Source: Cohnella lubricantis (GTDB lineage: Bacteria > Bacillota > Bacilli > Paenibacillales > Paenibacillaceae). Taken from it: a stretch of 64,000 nucleotides of DNA. This document shows, piece by piece, positions 18,051-27,242 of the stretch (the first letter of the stretch is position 1; every line of letters starts with the position of its first letter). The translations under genes and the position numbers were made by a program. The notes beneath the pieces were generated by a model that was not told where the DNA came from, made no database searches, and worked only from the letters and a program-made list of their open reading frames with translations. Where the stretch lies: contig NZ_JACJVN010000039.1 in NCBI RefSeq assembly GCF_014212015.1, forward strand, positions 1 to 64,000, written 5' to 3'.

Positions 18051-19604
18051 ATGACATCTACGAAGTCCGCTAGTCCATTCGAGGACAATATCGCGTTCAT
18101 CCAACAGCAATGCGGGATGAACGATGACTTTGCGATCCGCCGATTTCACGTATTCGGACAGTACCCGGCCGTTATTTTCTGCTACGACTTCATGGTCGAC
18201 CCCCAAGCGCTTAACTTTGATATTCTGAAGGCTATGATGTACTTGCCGCCCCAATTAAGAGAGGCCGACATCAAGCCCGATCAACTGTTGGATATTGTAG
18301 TTAACGATACGCTGTACTATTACAAGATCAAGTTGGAGATACGCCCGAAGCTATGGATCGATAACTTGACACGGGGCCGCACCGTCATCCTCATTGACGG
18401 CATCGACGAAGCCCTCGTCCTCGAGACGCGCCAGATTGACAAACGCGCGATTGAGCAGCCCGCCACCGAACAGGTCATACGCGGTCCGCGGGAAGGCTTC
18501 ATCGAAGTGCTGTCCACGAATCTGACGCTCATCCGCTACCGGCTTCAGACGTCTGACTTGCGCGTGAAAGTGATGGAGCTCGGGCGCCGGACGAAGACAG
18601 CGGTCGCGGTCTGCTATATGGAAGACCTCACGAATCCCGATCTCGTCGAGGAAGTCCATCGCCGCTTGTCCAAGATCGACATCGATGCAGTCACCGATTC
18701 CGGCATTCTGGAGCAGTTCATCGAAGACAATCACTTCTCGCCGTTCCCGCAGGTTCAATATACCGAGAGGCCGGACAAGGTTGTCTCGAATCTGGTTGAA
18801 GGCCGCGTATGCATTCTCGTGGACGGTTCGCCTCTGGCGTTAATCGTTCCGACGGCGTTCAACCAGTTCTATCAGACGGTCGAAGACTATACGGAACGCT
18901 TCCTGCTCATGAGCGCTGTTCGGTTCGCGCGGCTCATCGCGATTATCTTCTCGCTGATCTTCCCGTCGCTCTACGTGGCGATCATCTCCTTCAATCCGGA
19001 GCTGATCCCGACGGAATTCGCCGTCGCAGTTGCAGGCGGACGAGCTGGCGTTCCGTTCCCCGCCGTCGTCGAAGTGCTCATCATGGAAGTATCGATGGAG
19101 GTGCTGCGGGAGGCAACCATCCGGCTTCCGCAACAGGTCGGCGGCGCGCTCTCCATCGTCGGCGTGCTCGTCATCGGGCAGGCGGCGGTGTCTGCCGGGT
19201 TCGCGAGCCCGATCACCGTCGTCATCATCGCGCTCACAACGATCGGTTCGTTCGCGACCCCCGCCTATAACGCCGCGCTTGCTCTGCGTCTGCTGCGTTT
19301 CCCGCTCGTCGTGCTGGCGGGCGTCTTCGGCTTATACGGGGTCATGATCGGCTTGATTCTGATCGCGAACCATATGCTGTCGCTGAAGTCGTTCGGCGTT
19401 CCTTACTTGAGTCCGCTCGCGCCGGGAATCTTCCAGGGCATGAAGGATATGTTGTTCCGTGCGCCCCTGTGGTGGATGCCCAAGAGGCCCGGCCTTCTCC
19501 AAACGCAGAATCTGCACCGTCTGAATCCCGACCAGCCCATACCGCCAAGCCGCAATGCCAAGAGCCCGCTTGACTTATCCAATATGGAAGAAGAGGAGAG
19601 ATGA
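18051..19604 (+). CDS. Germinant receptor subunit A (GerA/GerKA family)
   Basis: A 517-aa spore inner-membrane protein. The N-terminal half is a soluble cytoplasmic domain with typical motifs (ILIDGIDEALVLETRQIDKR, then QPATEQVIRGPREGF at about 140-155, and RRTKTAVAVCYMEDL), followed by five or so helices from residue 285. With subunits B and C it forms the receptor that senses nutrients and opens the dormant spore. First gene of the operon; its stop overlaps the next start by 4 nt. Receptor specificity cannot be read from sequence. Confidence 0.93.
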   Translation: MTSTKSASPFEDNIAFIQQQCGMNDDFAIRRFHVFGQYPAVIFCYDFMVDPQALNFDILKAMMYLPPQLREADIKPDQLLDIVVNDTLYYYKIKLEIRPKLWIDNLTRGRTVILIDGIDEALVLETRQIDKRAIEQPATEQVIRGPREGFIEVLSTNLTLIRYRLQTSDLRVKVMELGRRTKTAVAVCYMEDLTNPDLVEEVHRRLSKIDIDAVTDSGILEQFIEDNHFSPFPQVQYTERPDKVVSNLVEGRVCILVDGSPLALIVPTAFNQFYQTVEDYTERFLLMSAVRFARLIAIIFSLIFPSLYVAIISFNPELIPTEFAVAVAGGRAGVPFPAVVEVLIMEVSMEVLREATIRLPQQVGGALSIVGVLVIGQAAVSAGFASPITVVIIALTTIGSFATPAYNAALALRLLRFPLVVLAGVFGLYGVMIGLILIANHMLSLKSFGVPYLSPLAPGIFQGMKDMLFRAPLWWMPKRPGLLQTQNLHRLNPDQPIPPSRNAKSPLDLSNMEEEER

Positions 19605-20722
19605 ACGATATGGACAAGACACGTCAAATCACCATGATCCAGATCGCAGCCATCTTGGTCAGCACGATTATCGGCGTCGGCGTCCTTCCTCTTCCTCTAT
19701 TTGCGGTTAACGCTCTGGATTCAGGCGCGCCTCTTATTACATTGGCAGCCGTGCTGTTCGGATTTATCAGCCTGCTGTTGCTGTCGCTGCTAGGCATGCG
19801 CTTCCCAAGACAGACGATCATTCAATATAGCGAACAAATCATCGGCAAGTGGCCGGCTAGAGCCGGCAGCTTACTGGTGATCGTTTTTTTCGCCGTACTG
19901 ACCTCTCTGACCGCACGCGAGTTCGGAGAAGTCGTCGTAACTTCGGTTCTTAAGAATACGCCAGTCGAAGTGACGGTTATCGTCATGCTTCTGCTCGCCA
20001 CCTTCTCCACTCGCAACGACGTAACCGTATTTGCTTATATCCACTACTTCTACTTCCCGCTGATCCTCTTTCCTGCGTTATTCATCGTGGCGTTGTCCTT
20101 GAAGAACGCAGATGCGCTTAATCTTCAACCGATATGGGGCAATGATCCGCAAGGAGTCATTCCCGGCGCGCTAACGATTGCGGCGTTATTCCAAGGGTCG
20201 TTCATCTTGACTTCAGTGATCCCCTCGATGCGCCGTCCGCAGAAAGCTTTGCTGGCCAGCGTGGTCGGGATGGTCATTGCCGGCGGTCTCTATGTCATCA
20301 TCGTTGCGGCTACAGTCGGCGTCTTCGGCGCGGAGGAGACCAAGAAGCTGCTCTGGCCGACGCTGGAGCTGGCCAAGGCGACCTCTCTGCCGGCCAACGT
20401 GCTTGAGAGGCTGGATGCCGCTTTCCTAATCGTTTGGGTAACCGCCGTCTTTACGACGCTGCTCTCCAGCTATTTTCTAACCACCCAATCGCTCGGTCTT
20501 CTGTTCCGCTTGAGAGATCATAAACTGTTCGCCTTCTTCCTGCTGCCCTTCGTCTTCGTGTTAGCCATGCTGCCCCAGAACATCGTGCAAATGTACACCA
20601 TCGTCCGAATGGTCGGCCGCATTGGCCTCATTCTGACGTTGGCCTATCCGGCCCTGCTGCTGCTGGTCTCCATCCTTCGCAAGAAAAGAGGCGAACCGGT
20701 TGGCGAAGTTGCACAGCGCTAA
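19601..20722 (+). CDS. Germinant receptor subunit B (spore permease, GerB family)
   Basis: A 373-aa integral membrane protein of the APC-like spore permease family with about ten helices. The N-terminal QITMIQIAAILVSTIIGVGVL segment with its GVG break is typical. The subunit is thought to bind the germinant. ATGA overlap with subunit A shows coupling; GGAGAG stands just upstream. The gene end overlaps the start of subunit C by 23 nt. Confidence 0.92.
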   Translation: MNDMDKTRQITMIQIAAILVSTIIGVGVLPLPLFAVNALDSGAPLITLAAVLFGFISLLLLSLLGMRFPRQTIIQYSEQIIGKWPARAGSLLVIVFFAVLTSLTAREFGEVVVTSVLKNTPVEVTVIVMLLLATFSTRNDVTVFAYIHYFYFPLILFPALFIVALSLKNADALNLQPIWGNDPQGVIPGALTIAALFQGSFILTSVIPSMRRPQKALLASVVGMVIAGGLYVIIVAATVGVFGAEETKKLLWPTLELAKATSLPANVLERLDAAFLIVWVTAVFTTLLSSYFLTTQSLGLLFRLRDHKLFAFFLLPFVFVLAMLPQNIVQMYTIVRMVGRIGLILTLAYPALLLLVSILRKKRGEPVGEVAQR

Positions 20723-21944
20723 AATCATCCATTTAACCTGCGTAATGGTCCTCACCCTCCCGATCCTGACAGGCTGCTGGGATCGGCTCGAGATTGAGGA
20801 TCGCGCCGTTGTACTGGGCGTATCAATTGACAAGGCGCCCCCGGAATCCGCGAATCAAGAGACCGAGGTCGCCCACGTAGAGGGAGCTAATCCGATTCCT
20901 CCCGAAGATATGATTCGCGTCGCTGTACAGATTGCTATTCCCGGCCGAATTCCGCTTGGTCCAGGCGAGAGCGGCGGAGGCGGCGGAGGCGGCGGAGGCA
21001 AGAGCAGCGCAGCGAATACAGTATGGGTATTGCACGTCGTCGGCCATTCGATTGACGACGCCTTGATGAACCTGCAGCAGCAAGTGGCCAGCAGTCTCTT
21101 CTTCGGCCACTTGCGCGTCATCGTCATATCCGAAGAAGTAGCGAAGAAAGGTCTTGAGAACATCAACGATTACTTCCGCCGCAATTCAGAAGTCCGTCGA
21201 ATGGCTTGGATTCTAGTCGCCAAAGGCGAAGCGATGCAATTCTTGACCGCGGCTCCGAAGCTCGAACGGGTACCGACCCTCTACTTATTGTCCACCTTGG
21301 AAGAAGGCTTCCGGATGGGGAAATTCCCGCAGGACTTCATCGGCATGTTCTGGAGCAATTCCTCGAAGAAGGGCCAGGAAGGCTTCTTGCCCTATGTCGA
21401 GCTCAAGAAAGAGAATAACGTAGAGATCGCGTATTTCAAGGGACCGAAGATGGTGGGATCGACTTCTCCGCTGGAGATCGGCGCGTATATGGCGATCAAG
21501 GGCATCAATCCAGCCGGATACCGCGTCATTGTGCAATTGAATGGCGCGGCTGACACCGTCATTACTGCCGCAACGCATCGGAAAGCCCGTTATTCCGTCC
21601 GTATTGCCGAAGGCAGGCCGCATTTTACGATCCATATTGCTTTCGAACAGAACGTCGAAGAGAAGTATTCCGAGCATATTGGCATCGACAATCAGGAGAT
21701 TTTAAGCAATATCGAGAAGAAACAAGCTCAGGTAGCCGTTGAATATTTCGAACAATTTATTCGCAAGACGCAGGAGGCCCATTCGGACATCTTCGGTTTC
21801 GGTGAATATATCCGGGCCAAGAGGCCTGCCTTCTGGAACCGCAACGTCAAGACCAAAGAGAAATGGCAGGAAATGTATAAGGATGCCGAATTCGATGTGA
21901 CAGTCACGATGAAAATCCGGCGAGTCGGCATGAAGGCCCGGTGA
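20700..21944 (+). CDS. Germinant receptor subunit C (Ger(x)C lipoprotein)
   Basis: A 414-aa lipoprotein. A signal peptide ends in LTGC (Cys 25) followed by WDRLEIEDRAVVLGVSID, the standard GerC opening; the remainder has the three GerC domains on the outer face of the spore inner membrane. It starts at TTG 20700 with GAGG 8 nt upstream, inside the subunit B gene. Unusual: a run of nine glycines at about residues 89-97, encoded by a GGCGGA-type repeat, in the loop after the first domain strands. Confidence 0.92.
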   Translation: MAKLHSAKIIHLTCVMVLTLPILTGCWDRLEIEDRAVVLGVSIDKAPPESANQETEVAHVEGANPIPPEDMIRVAVQIAIPGRIPLGPGESGGGGGGGGGKSSAANTVWVLHVVGHSIDDALMNLQQQVASSLFFGHLRVIVISEEVAKKGLENINDYFRRNSEVRRMAWILVAKGEAMQFLTAAPKLERVPTLYLLSTLEEGFRMGKFPQDFIGMFWSNSSKKGQEGFLPYVELKKENNVEIAYFKGPKMVGSTSPLEIGAYMAIKGINPAGYRVIVQLNGAADTVITAATHRKARYSVRIAEGRPHFTIHIAFEQNVEEKYSEHIGIDNQEILSNIEKKQAQVAVEYFEQFIRKTQEAHSDIFGFGEYIRAKRPAFWNRNVKTKEKWQEMYKDAEFDVTVTMKIRRVGMKAR

Positions 21945-21984
21945 GGCAGCCAGTCCTATCTCAATGCACAGGAGGTCGTCCCGA

Positions 21985-22194
21985 TTGGGTACCGGCACAT
22001 TCGCTTCCAGTTATGAAGGCTATGCGATACTCATAAGCTTGATCAGCGGTTTGCTGCTGTTGCGGATCGACGCGCCTTCTTACCAGGATGATGGTCATAA
22101 GACAGAGAAGAAGGCAGCTCAAGCGCTTGGATGGTTTAACGTTGTGCTGGGCGGAACGGCTTTTCTGGCGAAAGTGATCTTCTCAAGCTTCTAA
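21985..22194 (+). CDS. Small membrane protein downstream of gerC (CLC_0170-like)
   Basis: A 69-aa protein with two membrane helices (YAILISLISGLLLL and WFNVVLGGTAFLAKVIF). A TTG at 21985 lies 9 nt after GGAGG (21971-21975); the ATG at 21964 is before that site. Similar short two-helix proteins follow many gerABC operons; some are accessory (GerD-like or fourth-subunit) factors but this one has no assigned function. It overlaps the convergent hydrolase gene by 4 nt. Confidence 0.7.
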   Translation: MGTGTFASSYEGYAILISLISGLLLLRIDAPSYQDDGHKTEKKAAQALGWFNVVLGGTAFLAKVIFSSF

Positions 22195-23036
22195 TGCGGG
22201 ACATATCGGCCGTGTGCAGGCACAGCCTGTCGGCCGAAATTCCGGGCCAGCCGTTCAAGGCTCTCCGCGAGTTCGCTGCCCTTCATCGGCAGGCCATGGC
22301 CGGTAATAGCCGCTCTTGGCTTCAGCGCTTCCAGTTTGGCAACCGATTCATGCGCCGAAGGCCAATCGGTAGTGAAATATTTCGGCGGTCCGTTTATTTC
22401 CCGTTCCTGGGTGAACACCTTAACCAGGGATTCCTGCTTCACCGTCGTAAAAGCGTCGCCGACGATCAGCGTACGGTCGCTCTCCCTGAACAGCGATATA
22501 TGACCTGGCGTGTGTCCCGGCGTGTGCAGCCATCGCCATTCCGGCAGAAAGGGTACGCTGTGATCAGCCGGAAGGCTGCCGACATGACTTCCCAAATGAA
22601 TCGGCTCGTTCGGGTACCAGAAGGAGAGTTTGGCAACCATTCCGCCTTCCACAGCCGGGTCCGGCGGCAAATAGGCTTGTCTTCCCGTCAGAAAAGGAAG
22701 CTCCGCTTCGTGCGCATACACCGGCACACGCCAATGCCGAACCAATTCGATAATCGCGCCGACATGATCGAAATGGCCATGCGTCAGAAGGATCGCTTGC
22801 GGCGGACGTTCGCCGAATCGTTCTTTGGCGGCTGTGATGATGGCGTCGGCAGAATTCGGCATCCCCGCGTCGACAAGAGCCCAGCCCCCTTCGTCACGAT
22901 TCTCAACGAAGCAGATGTTCACAATTTGGATCGTTTGGCTGAACACGCCGGGCGCGACCTCTTCCCCTTGCCCGCTGTGAATCGATGTCAGCGGCAAGTA
23001 GTGATAGTCGCTGCCGTATGTCATCTCTTGTTGCAT
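22191..23036 (-). CDS. MBL-fold metallo-hydrolase
   Basis: A 281-aa metallo-beta-lactamase fold protein. Zinc ligands are intact: HGHFDHVG (about residues 85-92), HTPGHTPGH (about 172-180), Asp in VGDAF and a terminal His in TGHGLP. Such proteins include glyoxalase II-like thioesterases and lactonases; substrate unknown. ATG 23036 follows AGGGGG by 7-8 nt. It starts just after the terminator of the lipoprotein gene, so it is probably its own unit. Confidence 0.82.
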   Translation of the reverse strand: MQQEMTYGSDYHYLPLTSIHSGQGEEVAPGVFSQTIQIVNICFVENRDEGGWALVDAGMPNSADAIITAAKERFGERPPQAILLTHGHFDHVGAIIELVRHWRVPVYAHEAELPFLTGRQAYLPPDPAVEGGMVAKLSFWYPNEPIHLGSHVGSLPADHSVPFLPEWRWLHTPGHTPGHISLFRESDRTLIVGDAFTTVKQESLVKVFTQEREINGPPKYFTTDWPSAHESVAKLEALKPRAAITGHGLPMKGSELAESLERLARNFGRQAVPAHGRYVPH

Positions 23037-23055
23037 AAGCAAGCCCCCTGTGTTG

Positions 23056-23090
23056 AAAAATGGACTGTTCCTCCTAAGAAGGAACAGTCC
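23056..23090 (-). terminator. Terminator of the Asn/Gly-rich lipoprotein gene
   Basis: Minus strand: GGACTGTTCC (23090-23081) and GGAACAGTCC (23071-23062) form a 10-bp stem, followed by ATTTTTC (23061-23055). Confidence 0.85.
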
Positions 23091-23116
23091 CTCGATCACC
23101 TGTTGAGCCGGATGGG

Positions 23117-24031
23117 TTAACGGGTTGCGGCAGCCGAAGTTGGAGCCGCTTGCTTCAGAATATAACTGATATCCTTCGCGAGCGTATCGGATTGGGCGCT
23201 AAGCGAAGCCGGCGAAGACAGCGCGCGGTTGACACGGTCGATCGCTTCCACCGCTTGGCTTCCAGTGACGGTTAATGTCTGTCCGTTCATAGCCGTTCCC
23301 GTAGAATACGTTCCGATGCCGCCGGTCCCGTTATAACGGCTTCCGGCCGGTCTAGTACCTGTCGTTCCGGTGATACCGCTCGTTGTGTTGGACCAATTCT
23401 GGCCGGACAAGCCTGTCGTACCGCCCGTTCCATTCATGCCATTCGTACCTAAGCCGCCCGTCTGGCCGACAATCGTCAGGCTTCCGAGCTGCAGCACATG
23501 GGATCCGGCCGCGCTCATACTATGGAATCCGCCGGAAGTGCCGCCGCCGGTTCCGCCTGCTCCGTAAGTCCCCCTGCCATTCGTTCCATTGCCGTTGGCC
23601 CCGAACAGCCCATTGCCATTGCCATTGCCATTGCCGTTCATGCCGTTGTCAAAGATGCCGTTCGTGTCGTTCCTTCCATTCCCGAAGATCCGGTTCAACC
23701 CGTTCCTGGCATTCCCGAACAATCCATCGTTATCATTCCTGTCGTTGTCGAGAATGCCATTCGTACCGTTGTCGAACGTTCGATTGGTTCCATTGCCAGT
23801 GCCGTACGTCCGGTACGTGCCGTTCACTCCGTTACGCATGCCGTTGCGCGTCCCATTCATCCCTAAGCTGTTGGATCGATAATTGCCGTTGTTGTCAGCG
23901 ATTAGATTGCCTCTTCCCGTGTTCTTCGCATTCACTCCGTTATTGTTGGTGTCTGCCCCGCAGCCGCTGAACAGAACCGATGACAGCCCCAACACGCACG
24001 CAAGCGACAACGTACCGAGCTTACCCTTCAA
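23117..24031 (-). CDS. Asn/Gly-rich low-complexity lipoprotein
   Basis: A 304-aa exported lipoprotein; lipobox LFSGC follows a hydrophobic signal (LSLACVLGLSSVLFSGC). Most of the mature protein is low complexity, dominated by Asn, Gly, Thr and Arg (NGNGNGNG, GTNGNGTN, FGNGRND units) with no disorder-breaking segments until a short helical C-terminus (AVEAIDRVNRALSSPASL). I do not recognise a family; the overall layout recalls sporulation lipoproteins of the YhcN/YlaJ type but that is weak. TTG 24031 lies 6 nt after GGGGGGAG. It may be a surface or spore-matrix protein. Confidence 0.65.
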   Translation of the reverse strand: MKGKLGTLSLACVLGLSSVLFSGCGADTNNNGVNAKNTGRGNLIADNNGNYRSNSLGMNGTRNGMRNGVNGTYRTYGTGNGTNRTFDNGTNGILDNDRNDNDGLFGNARNGLNRIFGNGRNDTNGIFDNGMNGNGNGNGNGLFGANGNGTNGRGTYGAGGTGGGTSGGFHSMSAAGSHVLQLGSLTIVGQTGGLGTNGMNGTGGTTGLSGQNWSNTTSGITGTTGTRPAGSRYNGTGGIGTYSTGTAMNGQTLTVTGSQAVEAIDRVNRALSSPASLSAQSDTLAKDISYILKQAAPTSAAATR

Positions 24032-24225
24032 CAAGAACTCCCCCCGCAATGGTTTGTAGCCGTGAATCAGCCCGATCTTATTATCCATTCCGGGAGGCTT
24101 TATAACCGAGTGAATGGCTTCAAAACAGGCCATTTATTGGACAATGGATAGATCAGACCGAACGTCGGGATGCTAAGGAAGTTCGACTGGTCTGCAGATC
24201 AAATTCGATGGAGGCAGTAAGCCGA

Positions 24226-25545
24226 ATGACGCAAAGCGCCAAAGACCGCAAGAAGCTTCGCTGGTGGCAGCTTTCCCTTCTAGGCGTTGCTTGTACGATT
24301 GGAACGGGGTTCTTCCTCGGTTCGCATCTGGCCATTGAGATCGGCGGCCCGGCAGTGCTCGCTGCGTACGTCATAGCCGCTATCGCAGCTTATTTGGTGT
24401 TTAACCATCTCGCGCGAATGACGGCGAAGGACCCGATGGAGGGCTCCTTCCGCTCGTACGCGAAGGCAGCCTACGGCCGCTGGGCCGGCTTTAGCAGCGG
24501 GTGGGTCTACTGGTCCTCGGAGCTGCTCATTACGGGCAGCCAGCTTACGGCGTTGTCTCTCTTCTCCCGCTTCTGGTTCCCGGCGATTCCGATGTGGTGC
24601 TTCGCCATCGGGTATGGCGCGTTAGGCCTGCTGATTGTTATCCTTGGAACGAAGTCATTCGAACGATGGGAGAATGGTTTTGCTCTCATGAAGATTGCGG
24701 CGATCGCCATCTTCATCGTTCTGGCCCTTCTGGCTCTATTCGGTGTCTTTAAGTCGGCTGCCCAAGGCCCGGCCATGCCGACCAATTGGCTGCCTTCCGG
24801 CTGGACGGGATTGTGGGCCGCGCTTATTTTTGCTTTTTACGGCTACGGCGGTTTAGAAGTGATGGGGTTGATGGCGATGCGCCTGAAGAAGCCGGACGAG
24901 GCGCCGAAGGCAGGCCGGATTATGCTCCTGTTGCTGGGGACGGTCTACGTTGTCTCCATCGGTCTGACGCTGCTCCTTGAGCCTTGGACGTCTTACCGGG
25001 CGAAGGAAAGCCCCTTCATCGTTGCGCTTGCCGACTACAAGCTCACCTTCGTTCCACACTTATTCAACGGCATTCTGATCATTGCCGGCTTCTCGACGAT
25101 GACGGCGTCCCTCTTCGCAGTCACGACGATGCTCGTCACGCTGGCGAAGGACGGCGACGCGCCGCCTCTGTTCGCCAAGAATCGAGGAGATGAACGGCGG
25201 AAGCCATGGGCCGCCCTCGCCTTGACGGCGTCAGGTCTGGCGGCTTCAATTGTGTTCGCTCTGCTGCTGCCGGAACGCGTATATGAATACGTCACAACCG
25301 CGGCAGGCTTGATGCTGCTCTATAACTGGCTGTTCATACTGGCGACGGCAGGCCGTCTTCTCAAGATGTCCTTCTGGGGACAGGCGAAGCGGCTCTCCGG
25401 GATGGCTCTAATTGCGTTGGCGGTCGCCGGCACGTGCTTCCATGCCATCAGCCGGCCCGGCTTCTTCATTAGTCTGGGCTTCTCGGCCATCATCGGTTCC
25501 GTCACGTCATTACTGGAAGAAGCAGCAGCGAGCTGGGTCATCTGA
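24226..25545 (+). CDS. Amino acid permease (APC superfamily)
   Basis: A 439-aa transporter with about 12 helices. The first helix has the unwound APC signature ACTIGTGFFLGS (about 26-37) and the following GGPAVLAAYVIAAIAAYLVF. It imports or exchanges amino acids; substrate unknown. ATG 24226 follows GGAGG (24210-24214) by 11 nt; ATG 24208 precedes the site. It converges on and overlaps the LysE gene by 8 nt. Confidence 0.85.
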   Translation: MTQSAKDRKKLRWWQLSLLGVACTIGTGFFLGSHLAIEIGGPAVLAAYVIAAIAAYLVFNHLARMTAKDPMEGSFRSYAKAAYGRWAGFSSGWVYWSSELLITGSQLTALSLFSRFWFPAIPMWCFAIGYGALGLLIVILGTKSFERWENGFALMKIAAIAIFIVLALLALFGVFKSAAQGPAMPTNWLPSGWTGLWAALIFAFYGYGGLEVMGLMAMRLKKPDEAPKAGRIMLLLLGTVYVVSIGLTLLLEPWTSYRAKESPFIVALADYKLTFVPHLFNGILIIAGFSTMTASLFAVTTMLVTLAKDGDAPPLFAKNRGDERRKPWAALALTASGLAASIVFALLLPERVYEYVTTAAGLMLLYNWLFILATAGRLLKMSFWGQAKRLSGMALIALAVAGTCFHAISRPGFFISLGFSAIIGSVTSLLEEAAASWVI

Positions 25546-26167
25546 CGAACAGCACATGATACGCTTCCCAGCCAAAATAAAGTCCGAAGCCGACCAGCGA
25601 CAGGCCGGAAACCAGCGAGATCCCCGCAAGCAGCCGGTTCGTTAAGAAGCGGCAGAACATGCTGGCGGTAACCGCCATAACGAGATCCCACAGCATAATG
25701 CCAAGCATGATAGTAGAGCTATAGAGAGCGACCTCCAGCGCTTCATATTTGGCGATCATATCGGCGAGCACCGAGCCGTATACGCCCAACCAGAACAGGA
25801 TGGACATCGGATTGGAGATCGACATGAGGAAGCCGGCAAGGAATGCCTTCATGGGCGATTCTTCGCTGCGCCGATCCTGGGTGCTTGTCTTGCCCGCGCC
25901 GATCAAAGTCTCAACGCCGATATAAGTAAGCACGAAGAAGCCGAACAGCCACAAGAACGTCTGCATGAACGGACTGTCCAGAAAATGAATGACACCGAAA
26001 TAGACCAGCAGCATGAAGACGCCGTCGGCCAGCATAGCCCCAAGCCCAACCAGCCAAGCATGCCAGAATCCGCTGCGGATGCCCCTGTCCATCTGCGCTG
26101 CATTAATCGGGCCGATCGGGGCGGCTAACGACAATCCGAGGATAAAATGGCTGAGGAGCACGTTCAC
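25538..26167 (-). CDS. LysE/RhtB family translocator
   Basis: A 209-aa membrane exporter with six helices. The N-terminal signature LGLSLAAPIGPINAAQMDRGIRSGF is that of the LysE/RhtB amino-acid efflux family. GTG 26167 lies 7 nt after GGAGG; TTG 26173 would be too close. It is convergent with the amino-acid permease, a suggestive importer/exporter pair, though the two are on opposite strands. Confidence 0.88.
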   Translation of the reverse strand: MNVLLSHFILGLSLAAPIGPINAAQMDRGIRSGFWHAWLVGLGAMLADGVFMLLVYFGVIHFLDSPFMQTFLWLFGFFVLTYIGVETLIGAGKTSTQDRRSEESPMKAFLAGFLMSISNPMSILFWLGVYGSVLADMIAKYEALEVALYSSTIMLGIMLWDLVMAVTASMFCRFLTNRLLAGISLVSGLSLVGFGLYFGWEAYHVLFVR

Positions 26168-26236
26168 GAACAAGCCTCCCTCCCATGTACTTGTACATGA
26201 TATGAAGGATCGCGCGCTTGTACGACAGCTGACCTT

Positions 26237-27154
26237 CTAGAAAGGCAGCTCCAAATAATCGCGGGCCGCTACAATATTCGGAAATATGGATTGATTCTCG
26301 GCCGCGAACCGCTCTACGTCTTCCTCACTGTACCGGGCGCTGAAATGCGTCACGGCCAAACGCTTCGCCTTCGCCTGAGCGGCCGTCTCCGCCGCTTGCG
26401 CAATCGTCGAATGGCCATAAGCGACAGCCTTCTCTTCCAAGCCCGCATTGAACGTGGCTTCATGGACAAGCAGATCCGCATCCTCGGCAAGCCTTACCGC
26501 GGCTTCGCAAGGAGCTGTATCGCCCAGTATTGTGAGAATACGCCCCGGAACGGGGGCTCCGACTACGTCAACCGATCGGATCGTCTCCCCGCTCGGCAGC
26601 ACGATATCCTCGCCCAGCTTGAGCTTGCCGTACAGCGGACCGGGCGGAACGCCGAGCTGTGCCAGCTTCGCCAGATCTAGCCTGCCAGGCCTCGGGCGCT
26701 CGCTGATTCGATAACCGAAGCAGCGAATCCGATGATGGAGCTCGGCCGTCTCCACTGTGAACAAGTCGTCCTCAAGCGGCAGACGTCCCTCCTCGACTTC
26801 CGTGATCTCGAGATCATAATTGAGATGCAGCTGGCTAGCTGCCATCGCGTGATCGATGAATGATCGAATTCCCGGAGGACCGAAAATCTGCAGCCGGCCC
26901 GCGCCATCGTAGTACGTTCGGCTCCCGAGCAGACCGGGCAATCCGTATGTATGATCGCCGTGCATATGGGTGATGAAGATTCGCTCCAGCCGATTGAGCT
27001 TCAGCTTCGTTCGGAGCAATTGATGCTGCGTCCCTTCCCCGACGTCGAACAGCCAGAACCGATGATGCGGATCCGGAAGCTGCAGCGCGATCGAAGTGAC
27101 GTTGCGAACGAGCGTCGGCCGGCCGGCGCTTGTTCCTAAGAATAGAAGCTTCAT
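26237..27154 (-). CDS. rnz: Ribonuclease Z
   Basis: The tRNA 3'-processing endonuclease. The 305-aa protein has the N-terminal LGTSAGRPTLVRN motif (residues 5-17), the zinc motif HMHGDHTYGLPG near residue 63, the exosite arm region, and the C-terminal HEATF and TVHFSARY-like (VTHFSARY) motifs. ATG 27154 is chosen because MKLLFLGTSAG is the normal N-terminus; GGGAG is about 10 nt upstream. Confidence 0.95.
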   Translation of the reverse strand: MKLLFLGTSAGRPTLVRNVTSIALQLPDPHHRFWLFDVGEGTQHQLLRTKLKLNRLERIFITHMHGDHTYGLPGLLGSRTYYDGAGRLQIFGPPGIRSFIDHAMAASQLHLNYDLEITEVEEGRLPLEDDLFTVETAELHHRIRCFGYRISERPRPGRLDLAKLAQLGVPPGPLYGKLKLGEDIVLPSGETIRSVDVVGAPVPGRILTILGDTAPCEAAVRLAEDADLLVHEATFNAGLEEKAVAYGHSTIAQAAETAAQAKAKRLAVTHFSARYSEEDVERFAAENQSIFPNIVAARDYLELPF

Positions 27155-27242
27155 GGCGATATCGCTCCCTTTCTGGCGCCCCGCGAACAATAGGACTTAT
27201 TATGCCAACATGCGTGTACGGATAACCCTGTTCATGTGAATA

